In this document: positions 1-8,530 of the stretch, piece after piece
How the letters are laid out: each line of letters opens with the position of its first letter
Numbering within the stretch: position 1 is the first letter of the stretch
Source: an uncultured Roseobacter sp.
GTDB taxonomy: Bacteria; Pseudomonadota; Alphaproteobacteria; Rhodobacterales; Rhodobacteraceae
Length of the DNA stretch: 64,000 bases
Assembly: GCA_947501635.1 (NCBI GenBank)
Contig: CANMWT010000005.1
Coordinates: forward strand, 186,001-250,000
Reading direction: 5' to 3'
The notes under the pieces: model-generated
Told to the model about the DNA's origin: nothing
Seen by the model: only the letters and a program-made list of their open reading frames with translations
The model's database searches: none
Position numbers and translations under genes: made by a program

Positions 1-532
1 GCGCCATGGATGGTATTTTGCCGGTGCCGATGGCCCAGATCGGCTCGTAGGCGATAACGAGCGTGTCGCCGGTGCTGTTTTCGGGAACGGAGCCCTGGAG
101 TTGGCCGCGGATCACAGCGAGTGCCTCACCTGCGTCGCGTTCGGCGAGGCTTTCGCCGAGGCAGACCAGCGGCAGAAGTCCGGCGTTTTGTGCGGCGGTG
201 GCCTTGGCGCGGACGTCTGCATCGCTTTCGTGGTAGGCTTCGCGGCGTTCTGAGTGGCCCAGAATGACGGCGGTTGCACCTGTCTCGCGCAGCATCCCGG
301 CAGAGATGTCACCGGTATGGGCGCCACTTGCGGCATGATGGCAGTTTTGTCCGCCGATGTTGACCGGACCTGGCGCGGCCCGTGCGACGGCTTGCGACAG
401 AAGATGTGCGGGCGGGCAGATCAGGATGTCGGTCTGTGCTTTGTTATGTGCCTGCGCGAGGGTGTCGAGCATCGAGAGCGCTTGAACATCGCCGTTCATT
501 TTCCAGTTTCCGGCAGCCAGTTTACGTTGCAT
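1..532 (-). CDS. tpiA: Triose-phosphate isomerase, C-terminal part cut off by the window edge
   Basis: Interconverts dihydroxyacetone phosphate and glyceraldehyde 3-phosphate in cytoplasmic glycolysis/gluconeogenesis. The first 177 residues are visible. The N-terminal AGNWKMNG gives the substrate-binding Asn9 and Lys11. ILGHSERR carries the electrophilic His93, and AYEPIWAIGTGK carries the catalytic base Glu163 and the start of mobile loop 6. The frame runs off the left edge, so about 70 residues are missing. The start is the ATG complementary to 530-532; no earlier in-frame start fits. It is divergent from the oxygenase at 658 with about 125 bases between them. Identification is secure. Confidence 0.96.
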   Translation of the reverse strand, partial: MQRKLAAGNWKMNGDVQALSMLDTLAQAHNKAQTDILICPPAHLLSQAVARAAPGPVNIGGQNCHHAASGAHTGDISAGMLRETGATAVILGHSERREAYHESDADVRAKATAAQNAGLLPLVCLGESLAERDAGEALAVIRGQLQGSVPENSTGDTLVIAYEPIWAIGTGKIPSMA

Positions 533-657
533 CAGGGTGTCCTTTGTCCAGTCTCAGCCCTTGGTAACAGGCTGTTGAACCCGCGGCAAATGCTGCATCG
601 GGGTTGCGCCCCAGGCCCTGCTATGGCAGGTGCTGCGGCACCAAGCGGAGGCCCGAC

Positions 658-1560
658 ATGATCCCTAGACTTGATGCGCGCAAGTTGGCGAGCCACGATC
701 CTCAAGAGATAGCAGCGATGCGTGAGGCCGCGACCGTGACCGGTTTTGCCACGGTCCATGGCACCGGTATCAGTCCCGACCGGGTGTTGGAGATCCTTGA
801 TTTGTATCGTGAGTTCTTTCACTTGCCGGAGGCGGAGAAGGCAGCGGTCGACATGGCGCGCACGGGGGCGAACCGCGGGTGGGGAGCGTCGGGATCCGAG
901 CAGGTCGATCAGAACGCCAATCCCGACTACAAGCAATTTTTCGACAGCGGTTTTACCTTGCCCGAGAGTGACCCGCGCAGCGCGCTGGATGTCTATGCCC
1001 CCAATCTGTGGCCGGAAAGACCGGCGGCATTTCGTCCTGAAATCGAAAGCTATTATATGCAGGCCTGTGACGTGGCGATGGGGGTGCTACGTGCGTTGGC
1101 GAAATCGCTGGCGGTGCCGGCCAACTACTTTGACGGCGCCTTTGAGGCCCCGATGGCATTGTTGCGCGGAAACTACTATCCGGCCCGTCCTTCCTGGGCC
1201 ACGGACCAGGATTTCGGCATTGCAACGCATACAGATTACGGCTGTTTGACGCTCTTGGCCACGGACGGATCGCCTGGCCTGGAGGTGCGCAAACGTGGCG
1301 GGGGCTGGATACCGGTCAGCGCGCCGCCGGGCGAGTTTATCATCAACTTCGGCGAGATGATGGAGATTTGGAGCGAAGGTGTCGTACGCGCGACGCCGCA
1401 TCGGGTCATCGGTACGGCGCATGAGCGTTTATCGGTGCCTTTGTTCTTTAACCCTTCGGTGGATACCAACATCGCCCCTATGGGGTCTGGTGACACGATT
1501 CTGGCGGGCGAATACCTCGCGCGGCGCTTTAACGAGACCTATATTCACCTGAAGGAATGA
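658..1560 (+). CDS. 2-oxoglutarate/Fe(II)-dependent oxygenase, isopenicillin N synthase-like family
   Basis: Predicted cytoplasmic non-heme iron oxygenase of 300 aa. The N-terminal DIOX_N-like half (about residues 5-120) is followed by the double-stranded beta-helix core. The iron facial triad is visible as HTD (His191, Asp193) and His248 in RATPHRVIG. The 2-oxoglutarate-binding Arg lies in RLS (257-259), in the usual RxS motif. An upstream in-frame ATG at 604 exists, but the ATG at 658 follows a good GGAGG-like ribosome site (about 646-651) and gives the normal family N-terminus. The substrate cannot be told from sequence; bacterial members act on small metabolites, and some make ethylene or hydroxylate amino acids. 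No pathway partner lies next to it. Confidence 0.88.
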   Translation: MIPRLDARKLASHDPQEIAAMREAATVTGFATVHGTGISPDRVLEILDLYREFFHLPEAEKAAVDMARTGANRGWGASGSEQVDQNANPDYKQFFDSGFTLPESDPRSALDVYAPNLWPERPAAFRPEIESYYMQACDVAMGVLRALAKSLAVPANYFDGAFEAPMALLRGNYYPARPSWATDQDFGIATHTDYGCLTLLATDGSPGLEVRKRGGGWIPVSAPPGEFIINFGEMMEIWSEGVVRATPHRVIGTAHERLSVPLFFNPSVDTNIAPMGSGDTILAGEYLARRFNETYIHLKE

Positions 1561-1563
1561 GGT

Positions 1564-1908
1564 TCAGCCGAACTTGATCGATTCGCCGCAACCGCAGGCT
1601 TCGGTCACATTGGGATTGTGAAATTTGAAGCCTGATTCCAGCAGGCTGGTCTCGTAGTCGATTTCGGTGCCGAAGAGGAACATCTGCGCCATGGGCGCGA
1701 TCATCACGCGCGCGCCGTCCTGTTCCACGATTTCGTCGTTGGGATCGGTCGTCTCGACGTATTCCATCGTGTATTCCATCCCCGCGCAGCCACCTTTCTT
1801 GACGCCAATCCGAAGACCGGCGTGGCCGGCGGATTGCATCAGTTTGGCGACCTGAGCGGCGGCCCGGGGTGTGAGGGTTACAGCTTGTTTGCCTGGAATG
1901 CCGAACAT
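1564..1908 (-). CDS. A-type iron-sulfur carrier (SufA/ErpA/IscA family)
   Basis: A 114-aa A-type Fe-S carrier, which receives or holds nascent clusters and passes them to apoproteins in the cytoplasm. The three ligand cysteines are visible: Cys41 in KKGGCAGMEY, and Cys105 and Cys107 in the C-terminal ACGCGES. The length is normal. It is the last gene of a minus-strand run with the sufT-like gene and the acetyltransferase upstream (24 bases from the acetyltransferase stop). Whether it is functionally SufA or ErpA cannot be decided here, because the rest of a suf or isc cluster is not in the window. Confidence 0.93.
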   Translation of the reverse strand: MFGIPGKQAVTLTPRAAAQVAKLMQSAGHAGLRIGVKKGGCAGMEYTMEYVETTDPNDEIVEQDGARVMIAPMAQMFLFGTEIDYETSLLESGFKFHNPNVTEACGCGESIKFG

Positions 1909-1932
1909 CGAAACGTCTCCTTTGGCAGTAAC

Positions 1933-2514
1933 TTAATGGCTTGATGCGCGCGGAACAAGCGGGCGCGCGGGATTTCCGACGACGGTCATGCCTGCAGCGA
2001 CCGGTTTGGTGACCACAGCACCCGCCCCGATCACCGCATCGTCGCCAACAGTGACGCCGGGCAGCAGGATCGCGCCGCCGCCGATCCAAACATTTCGACC
2101 AATTTCAATGGGTTGTCCGAATTCGAGCCCGGCATCCCGCGTCTTTGCATCGCGGGGGTGGTCTGCGGTCAGAATTTGTACGTAAGGGCCGATCTGGGTC
2201 ATGTCGCCGATGCGGATGGGACATACATCGAGCAAGACGCATCCGTAGTTGCAAAAGCAGTTGGCGCCCAGAAAGATGTTGTACCCGTAATCGGCATAGA
2301 TCGGCGCGCGCAGGCTGGACCCTGCGCCAACCTGTCCAAACCACGCGCTCAGAATGTCAGATCGTGCTGCCGTATCGCTGACGGTGGTTGCGTTGTAGCG
2401 TTGTTGCAGCGCCTGGCTGCCAGCGCGCTCTGATACAAGTTCAGGATCGCCCGGCAGGTAGAGGTCTCCGGCCACCATTTTCTGCTTTTCCGAGCGCACT
2501 TGCGGGGATGTCAC
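1933..2514 (-). CDS. Sugar O-acetyltransferase, left-handed beta-helix (maltose acetyltransferase/NodL type)
   Basis: A 193-aa acetyl-CoA-dependent O-acetyltransferase. An N-terminal mac-type helical segment (MVAGDLYLPGDPEL) precedes hexapeptide repeats from about residue 75 to 185, for example IGRNVWIGGGAILLPG and VIGAGAVVTKPV. The family's catalytic His is in ILTADHP. The start is a GTG that overlaps the stop of the upstream sufT-like gene by four bases (GTGA), so the two are translationally coupled. The acceptor sugar is unknown. Its place between two iron-sulfur assembly genes is unexpected and may be incidental. Confidence 0.9.
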   Translation of the reverse strand: MTSPQVRSEKQKMVAGDLYLPGDPELVSERAGSQALQQRYNATTVSDTAARSDILSAWFGQVGAGSSLRAPIYADYGYNIFLGANCFCNYGCVLLDVCPIRIGDMTQIGPYVQILTADHPRDAKTRDAGLEFGQPIEIGRNVWIGGGAILLPGVTVGDDAVIGAGAVVTKPVAAGMTVVGNPARPLVPRASSH

Positions 2515-2873
2515 ATAAAGCCAAGTTCGAGGCGGGCTTCATCAGACATCATGTCCATACCCCAGGGCGGCTCCCAGACCAATTCCACGTCGACCTGTTT
2601 AATCCCGGGAATAGGTTCTACGGCGTCGGCGACCCATCCCGGCATTTCGCCAGCCACAGGGCAGCCCGGCGCAGTGAGTGACATCTTGATCTGCACGGCA
2701 TTTTCCGTATCGATATCAATGGTGTAGATCAACCCAAGTTCGTAGATGTTCACGGGGATTTCCGGGTCGTAAACAGTGCGGCAGGCTTCCACCACCGACT
2801 CGTACAGAGGATGGTCCGTGGAAGAGGGCGCAATAAGCGGTGTCCCTTCTAGTGGTTCTGGCGCGTCGTTCAT
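2511..2873 (-). CDS. sufT: SufT-like iron-sulfur assembly protein (DUF59/MIP18 family)
   Basis: A 120-aa protein of the DUF59/MIP18 family that helps mature Fe-S proteins. Family hallmarks are VYDPEIPVNIYELGLIY, and TAPGCPVAGEMP with the conserved cysteine. The ATG complementary to 2871-2873 is preferred over an in-frame start at 2900, because it has GAGG a few bases upstream. It is the first gene of a three-gene minus-strand operon (sufT, acetyltransferase, A-type carrier). Assignment to SufT rather than a PaaD-type paralogue rests on the neighbouring A-type carrier. Confidence 0.9.
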   Translation of the reverse strand: MNDAPEPLEGTPLIAPSSTDHPLYESVVEACRTVYDPEIPVNIYELGLIYTIDIDTENAVQIKMSLTAPGCPVAGEMPGWVADAVEPIPGIKQVDVELVWEPPWGMDMMSDEARLELGFM

Positions 2874-3191
2874 AGGTGCCTCGGATCTGTTCCTGAGCAT
2901 TTATATAGGGTTTGTGGCGGGCGGGGTAAAGAGGTCGAAAGCAGCCATGTTACACTGGTGGCGGGATATTGGCGGCCGGCAGGCGGTTCGCTTTGAAAAA
3001 TGGTTGCCCGCGGCGGGCCTGCGCGGCTAGGCTGAGCTCACCTAACCGGGCAGCGGGTGTCTACCGGACGCGCCCGACGCCGCATGAAGCGGCGCGTGAA
3101 ACCCCAACATGTGCAAAATATGCTGCGCCCATGGCGGCAGCGGGCTTTGGAAAAGAGCGCGCGGTGAGGCGCGTGATGATGGGAGGAAACG
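2874..3191. other. Divergent intergenic region between sufT and the dehydrogenase
   Basis: These 318 bases must hold the promoters for both outward-facing operons. I see a GGGAGGAAACG ribosome site for the gene at 3192 and a short GC-rich palindrome near 3007. I see no convincing gene or well-defined operator. Confidence 0.5.
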
Positions 3192-4094
3192 ATGAAGACA
3201 ACGGGTATAGTCGGAATCGGCGATATGGGTAGCGGCATTGCCAAGAACCTGATCGCAAACGGTTTTCAGGTGACTGGCATTGATTTGGACGCAGACAGGC
3301 AAGCCGCTTTCGAGCGCATGGGCGGCAAGCCAGCAGCCAGTGTAGCGCAAGTCAGCGTGGCCTCGGATGCTGTTTTCGTGATGGTGATGAAAGGGGACGA
3401 GGCCAAGGAGGTAATCCTTGGGCCGGATGGTCTGATGCAGAACATGGCGGCGGGAGGCGCCGTCATTCTGTCGGCAACCATTAAGCCGCGCGAGGCACAG
3501 CAGATTGGTGCTGCGATGGCCCGAAGCGGCGTGCATCTGATCGACACGCCTGTTTCAGGTGGCTACCCCGGCGCGCAGAGCGGGACGCTGACCATGATGG
3601 CAGCAGCGCCAGAGGCGGTGCTGGACGCCTTTGCGCCGGTGATGCAGGCGGTGTCGGCCAATATCCACCGTGTGGGCAGCAAACCCGGAGACGGACAGAC
3701 CGTGAAGGCCTGTTTGCAATCGCTGATCGGCGCGCAGTTCTCGGCCACGTTCGAAGCGGCTGCACTGGCGGCCAAGGCGGGTGTGCCGGGTCAGGTTCTT
3801 TTGGATGTTTTCTCAACCTCCTCAGCAGGTTGCGGGGTGGTCAATAACGCGTTGGAGAAGATCATCGACCGGCAGTTTGAGGGCACGGGCAGCCATATCA
3901 ACACGATGCACAAAGACCTTACGATCTCGATGAATCTGGGTGAGGAACTGGGGGTTCCGCTACACACGGCAGCGGCTGCGATGCAGATTTTTCACGCTGG
4001 CAGAACAAAGTACCCTCAGGGTGACAACTGGGTCTGCACCCGCGTCATTGAAGAAATTGTTGGGGCGGAGTTGCATCGGAAGGGTGCGAAATGA
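3192..4094 (+). CDS. NAD(P)-dependent beta-hydroxyacid dehydrogenase (3-hydroxyisobutyrate/threonate dehydrogenase-like)
   Basis: A 300-aa cytoplasmic oxidoreductase. The Rossmann domain begins at once with GIVGIGDMGSGIAKNL. The family substrate motif DTPVSGGYPGAQSGTLT follows near residue 120, and the catalytic Lys is expected in GDGQTVKACLQS. The C-terminal helical domain is complete. A strong AGGAGG-type site precedes the ATG. It overlaps the next gene by four bases (ATGA). Pairing with a TIM-barrel isomerase is typical of operons for four-carbon sugar acids (threonate/erythronate) or hydroxypyruvate/tartronate-type metabolism, but no kinase or aldolase is nearby, so the substrate stays open. 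Confidence 0.87.
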   Translation: MKTTGIVGIGDMGSGIAKNLIANGFQVTGIDLDADRQAAFERMGGKPAASVAQVSVASDAVFVMVMKGDEAKEVILGPDGLMQNMAAGGAVILSATIKPREAQQIGAAMARSGVHLIDTPVSGGYPGAQSGTLTMMAAAPEAVLDAFAPVMQAVSANIHRVGSKPGDGQTVKACLQSLIGAQFSATFEAAALAAKAGVPGQVLLDVFSTSSAGCGVVNNALEKIIDRQFEGTGSHINTMHKDLTISMNLGEELGVPLHTAAAAMQIFHAGRTKYPQGDNWVCTRVIEEIVGAELHRKGAK

Positions 4095-4954
4095 AACTGG
4101 GTGTCATTTGTGACGGCATTAGCCGCGATCTATCGCAAGCCGTTGATGCCATGGACGAATTCGATTTGCAATATGCTGAACTGCAATTCGTCGGGGACAC
4201 GGAAGTGGGTGATCATTCGGCACAGGAAGTCCGCGAGATCGATGCGCTGCTGCGCGCGCGCGGCAAGCCGGTATCCTGCCTGTCGCGCCATGTTTTTGCG
4301 GGCATGACCAGTGCCAACCGCCCGGGCGACGCGTTGCACCTCAGCCATATGGAGGCGCTCAAGCGGGTGATCGATATGGCGCATGTGCTCGGCAGCCCGC
4401 TGGTGCGCATCATGACCCCGAAAAAGGAGCAGATCCTCTGGGGCTATGGCGGTGCGGAAAAGTGGAATGTGGCCCATGGCGCGTGGGACGCGATGCTGCC
4501 ACTGATCGCGCCTGCCGTTGCTGTCGCGCGTGATGCCGGCGTGACGCTGGTGGTGGAGACGGGCAATGGCACCATGGTCAATTCCAACTACACCGCCCGC
4601 AAGCTGATCGACGATCTGGACGCGCGCGATGTGCTGCAGGTGTTGTGGGATCCGGCCAACAACTGCTGGTGCCACGAGCGCGCTTTTCCCGAGGGATATG
4701 AGGAGGTTAGGGGGGGATACCTTGGTCATGTCCATATCAAGGATGTGCAGGTGGACACGCCGCGCGCCACGCTGACGGTCAAGCGCATGGGCGAGGGTCA
4801 GCTGGCCGATCAGTTCCAACCCATGGCCGATGCGATGCGTGCGGATGGCTATGACGGGGTGGTGTCCTTTGAGAGCGTCTACCACCCGGGCAACGGCGAC
4901 TTTGAGGCGGGGTTCCGGTTGTGTGTGGAGCGGTTCCGGGCGACCTTTGGCTGA
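4091..4954 (+). CDS. Sugar phosphate isomerase/epimerase family TIM barrel
   Basis: A 287-aa AP-endonuclease-2 family TIM barrel, the fold of xylose isomerase-like, IolE-like and hydroxypyruvate isomerase-like enzymes. Metal ligands are suggested by VVETGNG (Glu), LWDPANN (Asp), YLGHVHIKD (His) and SFES (Glu) at the barrel strand ends. Translation is coupled to the upstream dehydrogenase through an ATGA overlap, so they probably act on the same sugar acid. No terminator with a T-tract follows. An imperfect GC-rich inverted repeat lies at about 4960-5005. Confidence 0.85.
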   Translation: MKLGVICDGISRDLSQAVDAMDEFDLQYAELQFVGDTEVGDHSAQEVREIDALLRARGKPVSCLSRHVFAGMTSANRPGDALHLSHMEALKRVIDMAHVLGSPLVRIMTPKKEQILWGYGGAEKWNVAHGAWDAMLPLIAPAVAVARDAGVTLVVETGNGTMVNSNYTARKLIDDLDARDVLQVLWDPANNCWCHERAFPEGYEEVRGGYLGHVHIKDVQVDTPRATLTVKRMGEGQLADQFQPMADAMRADGYDGVVSFESVYHPGNGDFEAGFRLCVERFRATFG

Positions 4955-5071
4955 AGGTTATGCAAGCGTGCGCGCAACGGGGCGGCGCCCTGTTGCATGC
5001 GCGCATGAACGACGCCGCGTTAAGCATTGAAATTGCGCGTAAAAGCATAATCCAGAATCCGTACATAAACC

Positions 5072-5086
5072 GTATGGTTTCCATAC
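5072..5086. repeat. Small perfect inverted repeat in a convergent gap
   Basis: GTATGG, three T, CCATAC: a 6-3-6 dyad. It sits in the 246-base gap between two convergent genes, where no promoter would be expected, and it lacks a T-tract. It could be a protein site for an unseen transcript, or chance. Confidence 0.35.
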
Positions 5087-5200
5087 AGACAAGGGGTGGG
5101 TTTCCGGGTTTTCCGCGCCGGTTAACGGCCCGCGCGCGCTCAGGGGTTAACGCGCGGTGACCCGGAGGGGCGCAGCCCTACGCCGCGGCGCGGGCGGCCG

Positions 5201-6886
5201 CTACTGCCCCAGAACTTCGGTCAGTACCTGCCCGGTCGCGCCAGACGGGGGGCGGGTTTGCGCCACGACCGACAAGGTCAATGCCACGTCGATGGTATGA
5301 ACGCGCCGCGACACTGTTTGCGGCGTGATCCCCTGTCCGGCAAAGAAGATCGGAACGAAGGTGTCATAGCGCCAAGGCGATCCATGCGTCACGGTGACGG
5401 ACAATCCGTCCATATCGTTGATAAAGGAATCTGGTTCGAAAACCACATAGATATCGCCGGAGCGGTCGGGGTGATAATTGTTCAGCACGGCCTGCATCAA
5501 GGCATTGTCGGGCACCGAGCCTTCCTGCAGGCGGGTGCTGGGAATGGCGTAGGCCACGCCTTCAAAGGCGACCAGTTCATTGGCGATTGCGGTCTCGAGT
5601 GCCACGCGGTCGATATCGGGGTTGGCGCGCACCTCCTCTGCCAGATTCAGATAGGGGTGATCGTAGCCTTCCAGCAGTGGGCCGGTTATGCCGAAACGCT
5701 CTTTGATCCGTGCGGCGGCGGGGGCTGTATCCCATTCATCGGGTGACACATAGCTTCCCGGCATGCCAAGCGACGCCAGATAGCCGGGCGCTTCGGGGGC
5801 GCCGTGGTCTGACGACAAAACAATCAGCGTGTTGTCCAGACCCACTTCGGCGTCGACATAGGCAAAGAGATCGGCCAGCGTCCGGTCAAGCTGCAGCAGG
5901 TTGTCTTCTGCTTCGAGGCTGGAGGGGCCAAAGAAATGCCCCACGTAGTCGGTGACAGAGAAGCTGACGCCCAGAAAGTCCGTCACATCGTCATCCCCCA
6001 GATCTTCTGCGTCGATCAGGGTCTTTGCAAAATCGGCGGTGATGCGATCTCCATAGGGGCTTAGCGTCAGCAGGGTCGTGAAGTACTTGTCCTCGGTGGT
6101 GCCGAGGGGGTGCGGAAAAGTGCGCCCGAAGCCTGCGAAATCGGGCTCCCACTCCTGATCGTCGCGATCTGCGAAAAGATAGCCACTGATTGGATTCAGC
6201 AGCTCCCACGATTGGCCGCTGAAGCTTTGTGGCAGGCCTTTTTCGTTCCATGCGTCGACCCAGTCGGGATAGGCATCATAGTAGTAGGTGCTTGTAACGA
6301 ACTCTCCGGCTGCTTTCGAAAACCAGATTGCCTTGCCCGCATGCCCGGCCATCGCAACGGCTCCGCGATCCTTGATCGAGACGCCAAAGACTTTTGCCTG
6401 TCCGGCCGTATTGACGGCAAGCTCGTCGCCGAATGTCGATGTCAGAATGGTGCGTGGCGACCGGCCGTCGCTGTTTGCAGCGCGTTGCGTGGGGTCAATT
6501 TCGGTTGCGTCGTCGACATCCGCGCCACTTGTCAGGATCGCATAGTCGGGATCTTCGATGTTGTAGACGGTGCGTCCGGCTTCGCGGTCATACCAAAGGT
6601 TGCCGACCATACCGTGCGCTGCGGGGTTGGCACCGGTTGCCAGCGTGGTGTGACCCACAATCGTTTCGGTGTTGGCATGGGTGTGATGGGCGTTGTTGTA
6701 GTGAATGCCTTGTTCCATCAGATAGCGTAAACCGCCTTGGCCCAGTTGATCGGCATGACGGGCGGGCATATCACCGCGCAGCTGATCAACGGTAATTTGC
6801 AGTATGAGTTTGGGCTTGTCACCGGCATGGGCGACGAGCGGGAGGGCACAGAGAAAGCACAAGGCAGCGGTTGGCAAGGTATTCAC
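5201..6886 (-). CDS. Secreted alkaline phosphatase family protein (PafA/nucleotide phosphodiesterase type)
   Basis: A 561-aa exported phosphohydrolase of the alkaline phosphatase superfamily. A signal peptide with cleavage near LVAHA|GDK is followed by the metal-binding ITVDQLRGD. The nucleophilic Thr is in HANTETIVGHTTLATG, a PafA-type rather than PhoA-type active site. Metal ligands follow in FSVTDYVGHFFG and LIVLSSDHGAPE, and in VTHGSPW near the C-terminus. The enzyme is expected to release phosphate from organic esters in the periplasm. The gene is monocistronic. Upstream are three phased CTTGTC direct repeats (7008-7033) that could be a regulatory site. Confidence 0.88.
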   Translation of the reverse strand: MNTLPTAALCFLCALPLVAHAGDKPKLILQITVDQLRGDMPARHADQLGQGGLRYLMEQGIHYNNAHHTHANTETIVGHTTLATGANPAAHGMVGNLWYDREAGRTVYNIEDPDYAILTSGADVDDATEIDPTQRAANSDGRSPRTILTSTFGDELAVNTAGQAKVFGVSIKDRGAVAMAGHAGKAIWFSKAAGEFVTSTYYYDAYPDWVDAWNEKGLPQSFSGQSWELLNPISGYLFADRDDQEWEPDFAGFGRTFPHPLGTTEDKYFTTLLTLSPYGDRITADFAKTLIDAEDLGDDDVTDFLGVSFSVTDYVGHFFGPSSLEAEDNLLQLDRTLADLFAYVDAEVGLDNTLIVLSSDHGAPEAPGYLASLGMPGSYVSPDEWDTAPAAARIKERFGITGPLLEGYDHPYLNLAEEVRANPDIDRVALETAIANELVAFEGVAYAIPSTRLQEGSVPDNALMQAVLNNYHPDRSGDIYVVFEPDSFINDMDGLSVTVTHGSPWRYDTFVPIFFAGQGITPQTVSRRVHTIDVALTLSVVAQTRPPSGATGQVLTEVLGQ

Positions 6887-7004
6887 GGGACATCCTGTTT
6901 TGAGATCTGCTTTTGGGGAAGTGTCAGCTATTCGTGCAGATAATTCAACCTGTGCACATGGGCGGATCGCGCGCCGACAGCTGCGAAAAGCGGCCGGTCG
7001 TCGC

Positions 7005-7035
7005 CGGCTTGTCCCGACTTGTCCCGGCTTGTCAT
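7005..7035. promoter_or_regulatory. Three direct repeats of CTTGTC with 10-base period upstream of the phosphatase
   Basis: CTTGTC begins at 7008, 7018 and 7028, separated by CCGA and CCGG. That is one helical turn per unit, about 125 bases before the phosphatase start. PhoB boxes are also tandem direct repeats but have an 11-base period and a different core, so this is only Pho-box-like. The rest of 6887-7311 holds no gene that I can see. Confidence 0.35.
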
Positions 7036-7311
7036 GTGGTGCTTGAAATGTTCGCGCAGCCCAAAAAGACCCGGCGCGCGCCCAAGCCTGCTTGGCTGTC
7101 GGTGACAGGCTTTCGCGGCACGCAGGGCGGAACCCGCGGTGCGTGCCGCTGCATGGTCTTATTGGCCTTTGGTCGCCACCTAGACCCTACAAAGTCTGGT
7201 CGTTGTTGAGGCGCAGCTTGTGTCTGTCATCCCGTCAGACGGCACGCCGGATCCCCGCGCCGCAGGTTTCGAGAGTAGCTTGCGGTTTCTCCCTAGGTGA
7301 ATTCTGTCGGT

Positions 7312-7590
7312 TTAGTTGTTGCCTTGATTGTTGTTCTGGTTCTGATTTTGGTTGTTGTTCTGGTTCTGGTTTTGGTTGTTGTTTCGGTTTCGTGGACCGT
7401 CACGACCCAAAACATTTTCACCGCCCAACATCATGCCGCGATTTTCGCCCTGTGCGAGTTTTATCGGAGGGCAGTCCGCGATCAGACGGGGATCGTCGTC
7501 GGCGAGCTCGAAACATTTTCTTTCTGCGGCTTGTGCTGTGTTTGCGGCGAGGGCCAGCACAGCGATGGCGGTCATTGTTAATCGGGTCAT
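7312..7590 (-). CDS. Small exported protein with an Asn/Gln-rich repetitive tail
   Basis: A 92-aa protein not recognised from any family. A signal peptide (MTRLTMTAIAVLALAANTAQA) leads to a short acidic segment with two cysteines (about residues 26 and 40), which could form a disulfide. The last 25 residues are almost only Asn and Gln, encoded by a 24-base tandem repeat. The inner ATG (complementary to 7588-7590) is chosen over an upstream start at 7677 because only it puts the signal peptide first. The tail resembles low-complexity prion-like segments. The function is unknown. Confidence 0.7.
   Translation of the reverse strand: MTRLTMTAIAVLALAANTAQAAERKCFELADDDPRLIADCPPIKLAQGENRGMMLGGENVLGRDGPRNRNNNQNQNQNNNQNQNQNNNQGNN
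7328..7387. repeat. 24-base tandem repeat encoding the Asn/Gln tail
   Basis: Two near-identical 24-base units (7328-7351 and 7352-7375, one mismatch) are followed by a half unit. Each codes for eight Asn/Gln codons. A repeat unit divisible by three allows length change without a frameshift. Confidence 0.8.
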
Positions 7591-7868
7591 TGGGTACTCC
7601 AGTCTGATATTGAAACTTTTTACATTTGTGCGCCTATCGTATTCGTGTTTTGGAATGTATCGATTGATTTTTGTCAATTAGAGCGGGTCGCGTCCACGGC
7701 CACCGGGATATCGTCCTGCCCTTGTTGCGGGTGGGCCGCCGACGTCACTGACCGGCGTGAAATGCGCGCGGTCTCGCGGCACTTCGGGCCCATAGGACAG
7801 GCCCTGTCGGCTTGATCGCGGGCTGCGTGATCTTTAGGGTCTGGCGGGGCAGGGAGTACCGGAAAATC

Positions 7869-8225
7869 ATGGCAATCATTTATTGTTTGATGATCCTTGG
7901 TGTGATCGGTTTTCAGGTCGCTTTGATCCTTGGCGCCCCCTGGGGCAGGGTCACGCAGGGCGGGCAGACCGAAGGGCCCTTGCCGCGGTCCGGTCGGGGT
8001 GTTGCGGCGGTGTCTATTCTGGTTCTGGTGGGCATAGCGCTTGGTGTGCTGTCTGCGGACGGGCACTGGCCGGGGTGGCCGTCCTGGACGGGATGGGCCG
8101 CCGTGGTGGTGAATGCCGTGAGCATGGTGCTGAACTGGATCACGCCGTCGGCGGCGGAGCGCAAGCTTTGGGGGCCGATCATGACGGTCATGCTTGGTCT
8201 GGCCCTCGCGGTGCATTGGGTCTGA
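7869..8225 (+). CDS. Small integral membrane protein of unknown function
   Basis: A 118-aa protein with hydrophobic segments at about residues 3-22, 46-64, 76-91 and 100-117, separated by short polar loops, consistent with a four-helix inner-membrane protein. No family was recognised. The ATG at 7869 starts directly before the first helix, with a GGGAG about 12 bases upstream. It is divergent from the Asn/Gln-tailed protein gene. Confidence 0.65.
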   Translation: MAIIYCLMILGVIGFQVALILGAPWGRVTQGGQTEGPLPRSGRGVAAVSILVLVGIALGVLSADGHWPGWPSWTGWAAVVVNAVSMVLNWITPSAAERKLWGPIMTVMLGLALAVHWV

Positions 8226-8530
8226 CCGAGCGCGGTACATCGCGGCATTGCGTGTCACGATATGGCGCGGCACTTTCGCAACCGGCCCCGGAGAGAGCAC
8301 CCTGTCGGCGAAACACCCGCAGCCGCGCCAATAGGCGGAGCATGGCTGGCAGTCTCTGGGCGGGAGGGCTCTTTGTGGCCGGGGTGTTTGCTTCGGGGGG
8401 GTGGTATGAAGGGTCTTGCGCGCGGAATATGTGCGGATAGCGCAGGCGCAGTTCAATATCGTTAAAATTCATCGCAAAGCCTTTCGTAATGGAGCTGGTT
8501 GCCAGTTTAGGCTTTCACAAATAGAAATAA

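Noticed and set aside
4960-5005. Long imperfect GC-rich inverted repeat after the TIM-barrel gene
   Set aside because: It has several mismatches and no T-tract, so it was not called as a terminator.
7674-8456. 260-codon minus frame over the small membrane protein gene
   Set aside because: Extremely rich in Arg, Pro and His, and antisense to a gene with coherent membrane helices.
8188-8472. 94-codon minus frame divergent from the ArsR-type gene, with an AAAGG site
   Set aside because: The first 35 residues look possible but the rest is Arg/Pro/Ala-rich shadow sequence running into the neighbouring gene. Not strong enough to call.
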